From: Paenibacillus hexagrammi
GTDB taxonomy: Bacteria; Bacillota; Bacilli; Paenibacillales; NBRC-103111
DNA: 64,000 bases
Direction of reading: 5' to 3'
Assembly: GCF_021513275.1 (NCBI RefSeq)
Contig: NZ_CP090978.1
Coordinates: forward strand, 1,426,001-1,490,000
Part shown: positions 19,901 through 28,200 of the stretch, one piece after another
Layout of the letters: every line of letters starts with the position of its first letter
Position numbering within the stretch: the stretch's first letter is position 1
Program-made: the position numbers and the translations under genes
The notes under the pieces: generated by a model
What the model was told of the DNA's origin: nothing
Databases searched by the model: none
What the model saw: only the letters and a program-made list of their open reading frames with translations

Positions 19901-22900
19901 GAGCCGGAGGAGCAAATGCTCATATCGTGATTGAGGAGTATATGCCGCAGCAGCGGGAACGGGCTCGCCTTGCCATCACACGGAGAAACCCTGCAGTCAT
20001 CATCCTGTCGGCTAAGAACGAAGCAAGGCTCCGGGAACGAGCTGACCAGTTACTGGCCGCAATCGGGAAGAGGCATTTCAGAGATGAAGACATGCCCGAC
20101 ATGGCCTATACCCTACAGGTGGGAAGAGAAGCGATGGAAGAGCGTTTGGCCATGACAGCAAAGTCATTGCAGGAGCTTACCGAGAAATTGCAGAGCTTCC
20201 TGGCTGGCGTGGATGAGGCTGACGGACTCTACCGCGGTAGAGTCAAACGAAATAAGGATGAGCTGGCTGGTTTTGCATCGGATGAAGAACTGCAGGATGC
20301 CATCAGAACGTGGGTTGAAACAAACAACTATGACAAGCTCGTGGAACTGTGGGTAAAGGGATTGGCAGTAGATTGGAACCAGTTGTACGGAGATGCGAAG
20401 CCTTGCCGTATTAGCCTGCCAACCTATCCTTTTGCTAGGGAACGTTATTGGACAGCTGGAAATTTGGCAAAGTACGGTAATCATGCGGCGGCTTCCGGTA
20501 CTGGATCTTCAATGAATGTCCCTACAGCTGCCAATCAACCTTCGACAACGTCAAGAAAGCTGATGCTCCAGCCAGTCTGGCAGGAAAGCGGTATTGCCTA
20601 TGAAGCAGCAGTACCAAGCTATGAAAAGCATTTGGTCATACTATGCGAAACCCGCGGGATTTCACCTGAAGACATCGCAGTTCGAATGGACGGCGTCCGC
20701 TGTATCTCCTTGCAGTCGGGCAAAGTGGGAATAGATGAGAGGTTCCAGGACTATACCTTGAAGGTGTTCAGAGAAATCCGCAGCATGTTTGAAAGCAAAC
20801 CCAGGGAGCAGGTATTGATGCAGATTGTCATACCGGGTCAGGAGGAGCAGCAGGTCTATTTCGGACTGTCGGGGTTGTTACAAACCGCACGCTTGGAGAA
20901 TCCAAAGCTTGTAGGGCAGATCATAAGGATCGAGGAGAATGACGAAAGCGTTGCGGAGAAACTGATGGAAAACAGCCTCTGCCCTGGTGATTATAAAATC
21001 AGCTATCAAGACGGAAAACGCTGCGTTGCCGGTTGGAGCGAGATGGAAGTATCCCAAGTGGCAGCCCTGCCATGGAAAGATCGGGGCGTTTATCTGATTA
21101 CGGGCGGAGCCGGAGCATTGGGACTCATTTTCGCTAAGGATATAGCCTTAAAGGTCGAGGATGCCGTGTTGGTTCTTACCGGAAGGTCTCCTTTAAGTAT
21201 GGAGAAAGAAGCGCGTTTAAAGGAGTTAGAACGACTGGGCGCCAAGGTAGAATACAGGCAAACAGATATCGCTCTGATGGGAGCTGTCACAGGAATGATC
21301 CGCGATATCACCGAGAAATATGGAACCCTTGATGGAATCATTCACAGTGCCGGAGTCATTCGTGACAGCTTTATTTTGAAAAAAGACAACATAGAGATCG
21401 AGCAGGTTCTCGCACCTAAAGTCACCGGGCTCATTAATCTGGATCAAGCCAGCAAAGAGCTGCCTCTTGACTTTTTCGTGTTATTTTCCTCCGGGACAGG
21501 CGCATGGGGCAATGTGGGGCAGGCGGACTATTCAGCAGCCAATGCCTTTATGGATGCCTATGCCGGATACCGCAGCAGCTTGGTGATTTCCGGTCAACGC
21601 CGGGGACAAACGCTCTCCATGAATTGGCCGCTGTGGAAAGAAGGCGGCATGCAAATCAACGAAGAGATGGAAGAGATCATGCGGCAACGCATTGGAATGG
21701 TTGCTATGGAGACTTCGAGCGGTGTTCAGGCCTTATATCAGGGGCTAGCTTCAGGGAAAAGTCAGGTGCTGGTGTTCGAGGGAGATGTATCCAAACTGCA
21801 GGATCATATGCGGAAGGACTCGCCCAAGATTTATTCGCACTTGAATGATGAATCCGGCCGGCGTGAGGAACATCACTTTTTGCAGGACAGAATTGTTCAC
21901 AAAATGAAAGTTATTTTCGGAGAAATCACCAAAATGAGTGTTTCTCAGATCGATGCCGATGAACATTTGGAAAACTACGGAGTGGATTCGGTTATGATCA
22001 TGCAGCTCAATCAAAAGCTCAGTGTAATTTTTGGAGAATTGTCAAAAACCTTGTTCTTTGAATATAAGACTCTGCAAGCTTTGGCTGAATACCTGATTGC
22101 AGACTATGCACAGGAGTGCTTCAGATGGGCGGGGCTTGAAAATCTGGGCAGGCCGATTGTAAATGAGCCACTCAATCTTCATTCCGCAGTCCATTCTCCT
22201 TCTACCCTTTCCGCAGAAGCGAAAAGGAGCAAAGCTCCCGTCTCCTCCGACGCTGAGAGGGACCAGGAACCTATTGCCATCATCGGCATTTCGGGCCGTT
22301 ATCCGCAGGCCCAAAATCTGAAAGAGTATTGGGAGAATCTACAGGCAGGGAAAGATTGTATTACCGAGATTTCCCCAGAACGCTGGCCGTTGGAAGGATT
22401 CTACCATCATGATGCCCAGGAGGCAGTAGCACAAGGCAAAAGCTATAGCAAGTGGGGAGGATTTGTGGATGGTTTTGCAGACTTTGACCCGCTGTTCTTC
22501 AATATTTCGCCTCGCGAGGCGATGGGGATGGATCCCCAGGAGAGGCTGTTCTTGGAGTCTTGCTGGGAAAGCTTAGAGGACGCCGGCTATACCAGAGAGC
22601 AGCTTGCGGTACAGTATAAACGGAAGGTGGGTGTCTTCGCCGGAATTACGAAAACAGGCTTCGATTTGTACGGAGCCGAACTGTGGAAGCAGGGCAAAAG
22701 GCTTTATCCTACCACTTCTTTTAGCTCTGTGGCCAACCGGATTTCTTATACCTTGGATATTCAAGGGCCCAGCATGCCTATAGACACTATGTGTTCGGCA
22801 TCGCTGACTGCCATTCATGAAGCCTGCGAACACCTCCGTCACGGAGATTGCGAAATGGCGATTGCAGGCGGAGTCAACCTGTATCTTCACCCTTCCAACT

Positions 22901-24906
22901 ATGTCCTGTTGTGCGCTCAGAAAATGCTTTCGGCTGACGGCAGGTGCAAAAGTTTCGGACAAGGCGCTAACGGATTTGTGCCTGGAGAGGGAGTAGGGGC
23001 GTTCCTGCTAAAACCGTTATCCCGGGCTGTGGAAGACGGCGACCATATTTATGCTCTTATTCGCGGTACCAGTATTAATCACGGAGGAAAGACCAACGGT
23101 TACACCGTGCCAAATCCAAATGCTCAAGGAGAGGTAATTAGGGCGGCGCTGGATAAAGCTGGCGTAAATGCCCGCACGGTTAGCTACATCGAAGCTCACG
23201 GGACGGGAACGGAACTCGGTGATCCCATCGAAATCACAGGGCTTACTCAGGCTTTCCGCAAAGATACCCAGGATACGAGCTACTGCGCCATAGGCTCGGT
23301 AAAATCCAATATCGGTCATCTCGAGGCTGCGGCAGGTATTGCCGGATTAACAAAAATTGTCCTGCAAATGCAGCACCGGAAGATTGCTCCGAGCCTGCAT
23401 GCCAAGGAGTTAAATGCCAATATCAACTTTGCGAAAACGCCATTTGTTCTCCAGCGGGAACTGTCCGAATGGAAGCGCCCCGTGGTTGAGCTAAACGGAA
23501 CAAAGATAGAATGTCCGAGAATTGCCGGGATTTCATCCTTTGGAGCCGGTGGAGCGAATGCCCATGTCATTATCGAAGAATACATTCCGGAAAGAGCGGA
23601 AAGGCCTCAAGCATCGATCAGCGCGAAGAATCCCGCAGTGATTGTCCTTTCGGCCAAAAGTGAAGAACGGCTTAAAGCCCAGGCCCAGCAGTTTTTGAAT
23701 GGGATCGCGGAGGGTCAGTTTGCCGATGTTTCTTTAGCTGATATAGCCTATACGCTTCAAGTGGGGCGCGAAGCTATGGAAGAACGTTTGGCTTTTATTG
23801 TCCGTTCCTTACAGGAATTGGAGGAGAAGCTGAGGGGATTTGTCACAGGGCAGGATGGCGTTGAGGGGCTGTACAGGGGACAGGCTAAACGCAATAAAGA
23901 GACTGTGACGCTGTTTGCAGCGGATGAGGATTTACAAAGGGCAGTTGAGGCGTGGATGAACAAGAGAAAATACGGAAGGCTTCTTGAACTTTGGGTTCAG
24001 GGGCTAAGTTTTGACTGGAACAAGCTGTACGGAAACGTGAAGCCGCAAAGAGTTAGCTTACCTACGTATCCTTTTGCCAGGGAGCGTTACTGGATCGGTG
24101 TGTCTGAAACTGGAGTTTCACAAGTCACGGTAACGCCTCAAGCGGTCAATCATGCAGCTCATGCATCGGCGAGTCCAAATGCGGCAAAACTGTCCGGACA
24201 ACAGCCGGATACAGAAATGTTGAAGTACTCGCGCCAGACTGTGGCTTCGGAGGAGGTGTTCTTCAGCGATGCAGCAGCCAAGCCGAGCGGGATTTCTCTT
24301 CAACCTTTATCCTGGGACCACAAAACAGTAACGGGAACGATAGAGCAAAGCCGTCCATCTGTTGGGCTGTCATGGCCAAGCACTCCGTTAGGGCAGCAAG
24401 TGAAGAGCCATGAGACAGAAGCCTCCATCCCAGCGAAAAAAGCGGTTTGGGCGGATCATTTGGAGGAAGAGTTAGCGGCAAGTTTGGCGGACACTTTATC
24501 CCTCGGCCGGATTTATGTCGATAAAGATAAAAGCTTTATGGATATAGGGCTGGATTCCATCACAGGTGTGGAGTGGATTCAAGCTATAAACAAACGCTAC
24601 GGACTGTCCATTCCTGCAACCAAAGTCTATGATTACCCGAATCTCAGGGAATTCATGAAATTCCTGCAAAAAGAAATGGACAAAAAAGACAGCGCTGCAG
24701 TCCATAGTGCGGAGGGTGCCGCAACAAGCTTGTCTCAGGCGAAAAATATACAACCATCAATCGAGTTGAAGCCCCTGCATTCAGCCGGTGTTCAAAATTC
24801 ACCGCCGTTCAGGGTTTCGGAGCAGCCCCAGCCAATATCTCTTGAACATTTGCAGGAGGAGCTGATGGAAAGCTTGGCTGGAGATCTTATCCATGAAACT
24901 GTCTGA
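10957..24906 (+). CDS. Trans-AT PKS1, main segment: modules 1 (rest) to 4
   Basis: This continues the same PKS, and coding sense in this frame begins near 10927; the ATG at 10957 is internal. Approximate domains: linker to 11,230; DH* 11281-12040; ACP1 with Ser codon 12268 (GVGSSDF); KS2 from 12544, Cys 13054; DH2 14370-15240 with DHRVKGGKVLPG and HPSLMDSALQ; KR2 core 15950-16650 (IGGAGGIGE, GQGNYAS); dead ACP2 16771-16990; C-methyltransferase 17060-18110 (EIGAGTGG); ACP3, Ser 18376; KS3 from 18676, Cys 19150; KR3 core 21085-21790 (LITGGAGALG, QADYSAANAF); ACP4, Ser 21988; KS4 from 22264, Cys 22792 in DTMCSAS; ACP5a, Ser 24556. There is no ER. The frame ends inside ACP5b at 24906. Confidence 0.92.
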   Translation: MEAILENRQPAGVLTAQLNRNEASEEEVTLLVQRREWRKIAELWVNGLQLDWDSLYDNSRPRRVHLPAYPFAKELCWVQELYNGNAGIISTRSVDSSQPDSKNSAVPEVYAYDEPYLQDHKVGGEPVLIGMTHASLAINDFFRAFPEENNVHLHGLHFIKPVEIKKGQHAEIAIESEQIGDHADFRAVYRYRLDEAWDLSATGTLRKSSFAGGSINLEELQGELEELKAFEHIYSDNPAIQVGDTFKNISRIYAGHDRVLARVDLTQALQEEKHTYATHPLMIYNAFQAVVPLLGRQDMNGGFLPFGIKDMYVQQTGKLESFWLLVTLRKFSGEMAIFDADVMNDRSQVIASFSGCSSKRLRSAAQSHSGSRILEEDATHQGQSQNSSGEYKPVVTGAASHLSGKVQKYLRDKLCSIIPGYKKTSNIEINLMDLGVGSSDFIALTREIEREANIELSPALFFEYPNVKELTKFFSQEHGDAFVQLLESGSRNQSKPEIVRDNRQASQETINAEPNKFVPSTSQTWSEPARDEIAVIGIHGTFAGASDLEQFWNNLREKTDVITEIPLDHWDYRPWYDPNPETQDKTYCKWGGFIENVDKFDAEFFHISPREAEWMDPQLRLMLQSIYAAGEDAGVMNRLRGTDTGVFIGACCHDYKDLIAEKNLPVDPYVGIGTSQTILANRISFFLDLKGPSIAIDTACSSSLFALHYACQALRNKECSMAFVGGANLLLSSWHYRYFSSMGALSPSGRCHTFDEAADGYIPGECVASMLLKPLDQAIKDGDRVYAIVKGSAALHGGYTPSITAPSVAGEENVIVKAWEDAGVPPETISYIEAHGTGTKLGDPIEMNSLKRAFKHFTGNEGFCAVGSVKANIGHAEGAAGIASVVKVILQMKHRQIPALPMFNKLNPYIDLDKSALYINRELEDWKCPEGTPRRAGVSSFGMSGAYAHVVLEEYIPQEIAKPAIVGISQNPTVIVLSARNNERLKARAKQLIAFIRKGQVSDGDLPDIAYTLQVGREAMDERMGMIVSSISELEEKLQSFVEESDLAEDVYWTQGKQSKEHVAVLMEDEDFEKIIDVWTQRSKYGKILDLWVKGLNYDWNRLYEGFKPSIISLPTYPFAMERYWVPDMDVKPDSGAAVIHPFLHQNTSDLSEMRFSTTFNGQEFFLTDHRVKGGKVLPGVAYLEMARTAVYHALGNMHEAKAQILLKDVVWIRPVVVADLPVEIHIGLYPKEDGTIDYDIYSVPETEAEDCVIHSQGSAVVIPGTKSPVLNLQALQAECGQGKISSDQCYEVFRAMGMDYGPAYRGIVEIYKGAEQVLAKLSLPDFLSNTKEQYVMHPSLMDSALQSYIGLMMYANGDPRRPNKPVMPFALEELEIFDTCHSTMWALIRYSDHAAAGDKLEKTDIDLCDEQGRVCVRMKGVSSRMLERDLQFSHVPQTGSTEYAGWTATGPVMLAPVWDAVKLEMGQSFPAAADRVVVIGGDQDNWEMLKRSCPHMDVWVTQYGESMEELASKMEEYGPIDHLIWMAPSQPLESAASEVCIADQECGVLHLFKVMKALLQLGYDAKDLGWTVITVQTQPIHKNDAVNPAHASVYGLMGTMAKEYPNWKTRVIDLEAGCEWPVQEMFALPSDPRGDAWVYRNQEWYRQKLIPVRDIPSGEPMYRHGGVYVVIGGAGGIGEAWSEYVIRNWQAQVVWIGRRDKDAAIQAKLERLAALGPEPVYLCADVSDRKALQEAYDEIKVKHSKIHGVVHSAIVLLDQSLANMDEERFKAGLTAKVDVSVRIAQVMQEEPLDFVLFFSSMISFLKSAGQGNYASGCTFKDAFAHQLALERDSAVKVMNWGYWGSVGIVASKSYQERMVQAGIGSIEPSEAWKALESLFDAPMNQMAFMKTTKPLVLDGMDVQDSITVYPDGPEIGVQLMHKSVPPAHMVSTGVSLDEMKAVLTQIASELIHVHADQIDPDVRLTECGFDPYKAAEFADRLREACGLELSHTELFEHETIHKLAGYLAEEYRNVCTRQEFQLEDEQAGTLKQKEELDNLLCKLLWGQLQSMEVFAEENTAAADLKEKSGICSLYDKWLEESIAVLARNNYIRLDGAAFKVLTDAREVDLEAAWQEWDRKKGDWLEHPDMRAQVALLEAMLGSLPQILTGKVQPTDIMFPNSSMELVEGVYKNNPSADYYNEVLSDLVTAYVAERIEQDPSAQVRIIEIGAGTGGTSSMVLKKLGPYREHIGEYCYTDVSRAFLIHAEKEYGPENPYLTYRIFNVEQPVGEQNIELGAYDLAIAANVLHATTHIRHTLRNAKALLRKNGQLLLNELITNSLFAHLTFGLLEGWWLYEDPALRIPGCPGLSAQAWRKVLEGEGFHSVCFQIPEANGLGQQIITAASNGAVRQKQGFKPEEWPAWKKDNKAASEAAVPVEVKVVQKKNVKQAGGKAADSLQEKSTAYIKKLVADTLKFPVDKIDTAEPLERYGIDSLLVVQLTNTMRKVFNHVSSTLFFEYQTIDALVGHFMKTQRDSLLALLGEEEAQTFEEIPGIDETAAPLAYRLPVPMPRRGGRFLQHSSVGTEANAPRVSEVRDIAIIGLAGRYAQANNIAELWEHLKTGSNCITEIPKDRWDWKQYYHEEKGKKGYIYSKWGGFIDDIDKFDPLFFKISPAEAEMMDPQERLFLEVVYAGIEDAGYTPLNLCESRKVGVFAGVMNANYPTGVSYWSIANRISYLFNFQGPSLAVDTACSSSLTAIHLALESLYSGMSDCAIAGGVNLIVDPAHYMRLASMTMISPGDQCKAFGDQADGFVDGEGVGAVILKPLAKAIADGDHIYGVIKGSALNAGGKTNGYTVPNPHAQFQLVVDALKRAGVHPRTVSYLEAHGTGTELGDPIEIAGLTRAFEQETEEKQFCAIGSVKSNIGHCESAAGIAGMTKVLLQLKNRQLVPSLHAKVLNPNIDFGSTPFIVQQELAEWKRPVARIDGVVREYPRIAGISSFGAGGANAHIVIEEYMPQQRERARLAITRRNPAVIILSAKNEARLRERADQLLAAIGKRHFRDEDMPDMAYTLQVGREAMEERLAMTAKSLQELTEKLQSFLAGVDEADGLYRGRVKRNKDELAGFASDEELQDAIRTWVETNNYDKLVELWVKGLAVDWNQLYGDAKPCRISLPTYPFARERYWTAGNLAKYGNHAAASGTGSSMNVPTAANQPSTTSRKLMLQPVWQESGIAYEAAVPSYEKHLVILCETRGISPEDIAVRMDGVRCISLQSGKVGIDERFQDYTLKVFREIRSMFESKPREQVLMQIVIPGQEEQQVYFGLSGLLQTARLENPKLVGQIIRIEENDESVAEKLMENSLCPGDYKISYQDGKRCVAGWSEMEVSQVAALPWKDRGVYLITGGAGALGLIFAKDIALKVEDAVLVLTGRSPLSMEKEARLKELERLGAKVEYRQTDIALMGAVTGMIRDITEKYGTLDGIIHSAGVIRDSFILKKDNIEIEQVLAPKVTGLINLDQASKELPLDFFVLFSSGTGAWGNVGQADYSAANAFMDAYAGYRSSLVISGQRRGQTLSMNWPLWKEGGMQINEEMEEIMRQRIGMVAMETSSGVQALYQGLASGKSQVLVFEGDVSKLQDHMRKDSPKIYSHLNDESGRREEHHFLQDRIVHKMKVIFGEITKMSVSQIDADEHLENYGVDSVMIMQLNQKLSVIFGELSKTLFFEYKTLQALAEYLIADYAQECFRWAGLENLGRPIVNEPLNLHSAVHSPSTLSAEAKRSKAPVSSDAERDQEPIAIIGISGRYPQAQNLKEYWENLQAGKDCITEISPERWPLEGFYHHDAQEAVAQGKSYSKWGGFVDGFADFDPLFFNISPREAMGMDPQERLFLESCWESLEDAGYTREQLAVQYKRKVGVFAGITKTGFDLYGAELWKQGKRLYPTTSFSSVANRISYTLDIQGPSMPIDTMCSASLTAIHEACEHLRHGDCEMAIAGGVNLYLHPSNYVLLCAQKMLSADGRCKSFGQGANGFVPGEGVGAFLLKPLSRAVEDGDHIYALIRGTSINHGGKTNGYTVPNPNAQGEVIRAALDKAGVNARTVSYIEAHGTGTELGDPIEITGLTQAFRKDTQDTSYCAIGSVKSNIGHLEAAAGIAGLTKIVLQMQHRKIAPSLHAKELNANINFAKTPFVLQRELSEWKRPVVELNGTKIECPRIAGISSFGAGGANAHVIIEEYIPERAERPQASISAKNPAVIVLSAKSEERLKAQAQQFLNGIAEGQFADVSLADIAYTLQVGREAMEERLAFIVRSLQELEEKLRGFVTGQDGVEGLYRGQAKRNKETVTLFAADEDLQRAVEAWMNKRKYGRLLELWVQGLSFDWNKLYGNVKPQRVSLPTYPFARERYWIGVSETGVSQVTVTPQAVNHAAHASASPNAAKLSGQQPDTEMLKYSRQTVASEEVFFSDAAAKPSGISLQPLSWDHKTVTGTIEQSRPSVGLSWPSTPLGQQVKSHETEASIPAKKAVWADHLEEELAASLADTLSLGRIYVDKDKSFMDIGLDSITGVEWIQAINKRYGLSIPATKVYDYPNLREFMKFLQKEMDKKDSAAVHSAEGAATSLSQAKNIQPSIELKPLHSAGVQNSPPFRVSEQPQPISLEHLQEELMESLAGDLIHETV
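11281..12040 (+). other. DH-like domain of PKS1 module 1, probable double-bond isomerase (shift module)
   Basis: The hot-dog dehydratase-like domain begins DHKVGGEPVLIG. Compared with the HxxxGxxxxP signature the histidine and first glycine are kept but the proline is replaced by isoleucine. The second active-site motif, normally DxxxQ or DxxxH after HPxL, reads HPLMIYNAFQ, so aspartate is asparagine. The module is KS-DH*-ACP with no ketoreductase. Loss of the proline and aspartate in a KR-less module is the known pattern of DH-like isomerases that move an alpha,beta double bond to beta,gamma, as in bacillaene and rhizoxin shift modules. The function here is inferred. Confidence 0.7.
16771..16990 (+). 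other. Non-functional ACP of PKS1 module 2 (serine replaced by proline)
   Basis: The domain keeps the carrier-protein pattern (RLTECGFDPYKAAEFADRL, then LFEHETIHKLAGYLAEEY) but the attachment residue is proline, codon CCT at 16870-16872. A single T to C change from TCT serine explains it. It lies between KR2 and the methyltransferase; a normal ACP (GIDSL, Ser codon 18376) follows the methyltransferase, so the module can still work with one carrier. Confidence 0.8.
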
Positions 24907-25080
24907 TGTGGATATAGATGCGAAATTCACGGACATGGGACTCGATTCTATTATCGGCGTAGAATGGATTCAAACCATCAATAAACAGTATGGACTGTCT
25001 ATTGCGGCAACTAGGGTCTATGATTATCCGACGATTAGAGAGTTGTCCGCATTGCTGAAAAAAGAGTTGAATCAGCACGG
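24445..25080 (+). other. Tandem beta-branching ACPs at the end of PKS1
   Basis: Two carrier domains follow KS4 with no reductive domain. Their sites read GLDSITGVEW (Ser codon 24556) and GLDSIIGVEW (Ser codon 24947). The tryptophan six residues after the serine is the known flag of ACPs that recruit HMG synthase cassettes, and tandem ACPs are common at such sites. The second ACP is crossed by a frameshift near 24893-24902: helix I (EHLQEELMESLAGDL) is in the upstream frame and SDVDIDAKF onward in the next. Confidence 0.85.
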
Positions 25081-25207
25081 AAAAGGATGGAGCCAGCCAT
25101 CTTTGCCATCCAATTCTTCGCTTTCCCTGCATGAGCTGATCCAACATGTTCAACAGGGCACTTTGGATATAGATCTGGCTGAACGGCTTTTTCATCAAAC
25201 CAAATAA
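24893..25207 (+). CDS. Trans-AT PKS1, final segment: ACP5b and C-terminal docking helices
   Basis: This is the 3' end of PKS1 in a shifted frame. It contains most of ACP5b (MGLDSIIGVEW) and a C-terminal motif, HELIQHVQQGTLDIDLAERL, that resembles the N-terminal docking motif of PKS1 and PKS2. The ATG at 24893 has no ribosome site, and the N-terminal helix of the ACP is encoded upstream in the other frame, so it is not an independent gene. Going from the upstream frame to this one needs one base skipped. No re-pairing is possible at GTC TGA, so programmed slippage is unlikely, and an indel (real or technical) fits better. Confidence 0.85.
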   Translation: MKLSDVDIDAKFTDMGLDSIIGVEWIQTINKQYGLSIAATRVYDYPTIRELSALLKKELNQHGKGWSQPSLPSNSSLSLHELIQHVQQGTLDIDLAERLFHQTK

Positions 25208-25237
25208 AATCTCAAAACTTTTAAAGAGGGGTTATGG

Positions 25238-28200
25238 ATGAATGCAAAAGATGTGTTCCGTGCGCTTCAAAAGGGTGAATTAAGCGCTGAAAATGCTGAG
25301 AAAGAATTGAATAAGCTCATGGGTACGGCCCCGGATCAACCTTTGCAGCAGAAGGCAGTTGATCTGCAGGTGATTGATTCGGGGATTGCTCTGGTGACGA
25401 TGCAGGACCGCGTCAATAAAAATACATTCTCTAAGGAGCTAGCCGACGGGTTGGTTCAGGCATTTGAAACGATTAAGGCCGGAGCCGACCTTAAAGTAGT
25501 GATCCTAACCGGGTTTGACAGCTACTTTGCCTCCGGCGGCACCAAAGAAGGGCTGTTGGCCATACAGGAAGGCAGGGTAAAGTTTACCGATATCAATATC
25601 TATAGCCTTGCTCTGGACTGCAGGATTCCTGTCATCGCTGCCATGCAGGGGCATGGAATTGGCGCCGGTTGGGCCATGGGAATGTTCTGCGATTTTATTG
25701 TGATGAGCAGGGAGAGCTATTATTCCAGCAACTATATGAAATATGGATTTACCCCTGGTGCTGGAGCAACATTAATTTTTCCGGAAAAATTCGGTACAGC
25801 TCTTGCACAGGAAATTTTGTATACCGGAAGGCAGTTCCGCGGGTCGGAATTGGAGGCGAAAGGAGTTCTCTTCCCGGTTTTGCCTAGAAATGAGGTGCTC
25901 CCTTATGCGTTACAGCTGGCCCAAGAGTTAGCTCAAGCGCCCAGGGAATCATTGATTGCACTTAAAGACCTTATGACCCAATCCATTCGGGACAAGGTGC
26001 GTCCAACGTTTGATCATGAATTGCAGATGCATCAAAGAACCTTTGTGAACCAGCCTGAAGTCAGAGACAGGATCGAATCCATGTTCAAAACCGATCAAAC
26101 TGATATCCAGGTTAAAAAGGCACCGGAAAAGGTACCGGATGGGCACAGGAACCAAGTCTCGCAGGATTCGATCGCGATTATTGGAATATCGGGACAATTC
26201 CCTGAAGCAAAGGATCTGGACCAGTTCTGGAGCAACGTAGCTCAGGGGAAAGATTGTATAACGGAAATTCCTCCCGCGCGATGGTCGGTTCAGGACCATT
26301 ACCATCCTGATCCAAAGGTCCCGGGAAAAACCTATAGCAAATGGATGGGACTTCTTGAGGATGTGGACAAATTCGATCCCCTGTTCTTCAATATTTCACC
26401 TATAGAAGCAGAGTGGATGGATCCGCAGCAGCGATTGTTTATCGAAAACTGCTGGCATTGTATCGAAGACGCGGGAATAAACCCGAATTCCCTATCCGGA
26501 AGCCGGTGCGGCGTGTTTGTAGGATGTGTGCCTAATGAATACGGACAATCCAAAGACATTCAGGCAATTAACGCGCAGCTCTTTACTGGGACGTCGACTG
26601 CCATTTTAAGTGCGAGGATTTCTTATTTGTTAAACTTGAAAGGTCCCTGTTTAGCTATTGATACAGCATGCTCCTCATCGCTAGTGGCGATCGCGGAAGC
26701 CTGCAACAGCCTGCTGCTAGGAACCAGTGACTTGGCATTGGCAGGCGGGGTGTACATCATGATCGGGCCCTCCATGCATATCGCGACCAGCAAAGCAGGA
26801 ATGCTGTCCAAGGATGGGAAATGCTGCACCTTTGATGCCAAAGCCAATGGATTTGTTCCCGGCGAGGGGGCGGGGGTCGTTTTATTAAAACGGCTCTCCG
26901 ATGCAGTTCGGGACGGCGACCCCATTTATGGGGTGATTCGCGGTTGGGGAGTCAATCAGGATGGAAAAACGAACGGAATTACTGCACCTAGTGTAAACTC
27001 ACAAATCCAATTGGAGCAGGATGTATACAATCGATTTAACATCAATCCGGAAACCATTTCACTGATAGAAGCCCACGGGACGGGGACGAAGCTTGGAGAT
27101 CCGATTGAAGTGGAAGCGCTGACTGAGGCGTTTAAGTCCTATACAAATAATAAAAGTTACTGTGCATTAGGTTCGGTCAAAAGTAATATCGGACACTTGC
27201 TGACAGCTGCTGGTGTAGCTGGGGTTATCAAGGTTCTAATGGCTTTAAAGCACAAGATGCTTCCGCCTGCCGTTCACTTTGATTCACTAAACGAGCATAT
27301 ATCCTTAATTGACAGCCCTTTTTATATCAATAAGCGTCTGCAGCCTTGGGAAACCTCTGCGGGAGAGCCGAGGCGTGCTGCTGTTAGCGCATTTGGGTTC
27401 AGCGGCACAAACGCACATATTGTCATTGAAGAGTACCTTCCGGAACAACAAAAAGAAACGCGGGAGAGCACAGGCATGAATCCTGTGCTCTTTGTCCTGT
27501 CGGCTAAAAGCAAGCAGCAGTTACACATCTATGCAGAATCCATAAAGGGCTGGATCGACGCGCAAGATGACCTTAACCTGGCTGACCTCGCCTACACCTT
27601 GCAGGCAGGCAGGGAAGCGATGGAGTATCGTCTGGCTTTTCCGGCGGATTCAAGAGAGAGCTTGTTACAAGCATTGGAAGGTTTTATTCTTAACAATCCA
27701 ACGGCGGCCACATGTACTGCTCAGGTACATAAGGGTAATGGCGAAGTGACGGCTTTTGAAAACGATGAAGATGCCAGAGCCATTCTGGATACCTGGATTC
27801 GGAGTAGAAAGCTGCAAAACATTGCCGAGCTGTGGGTGAAGGGTTTGGACCTTGACTGGGGCAGGCTCTATGATGGCTCCCGGCCGCGCCGTATCAACAT
27901 GCCTGGTTATCCATTTGCAAGAGAGAGCTATTGGATTTCTGGGGAGACTGCCACAACTGGGAATACAGTTCACCCCCCGGTAAACGGGATCGTCGATCTG
28001 CCGGAGCCTCCCGATAAGTTGGACTTGTCGGTGCAGTGTCATACCCCAGACAAGGAAGAACCTGAAGCAATCCTTGCCTTCATGGTCGCATATTTTGTAA
28101 GCATGCTGTCACGTATTTTAAAAATAAAGCCAGAACGAATTGATCCGGATACAGGCTTTGATAAGTACGGAGTCGATTCTATTGTCGTTCAGCAATTAAA

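Noticed and set aside
24893-24895. ATG at 24893 as the start of an independent ACP gene
   Set aside because: No ribosome site, and the first helix of this ACP is encoded upstream in the other frame.
24896-24906. Programmed +1 frameshift at GTC TGA, like prfB
   Set aside because: A valine tRNA on GTC cannot re-pair with TCT after a +1 move, and no Shine-Dalgarno sequence sits at the needed distance.
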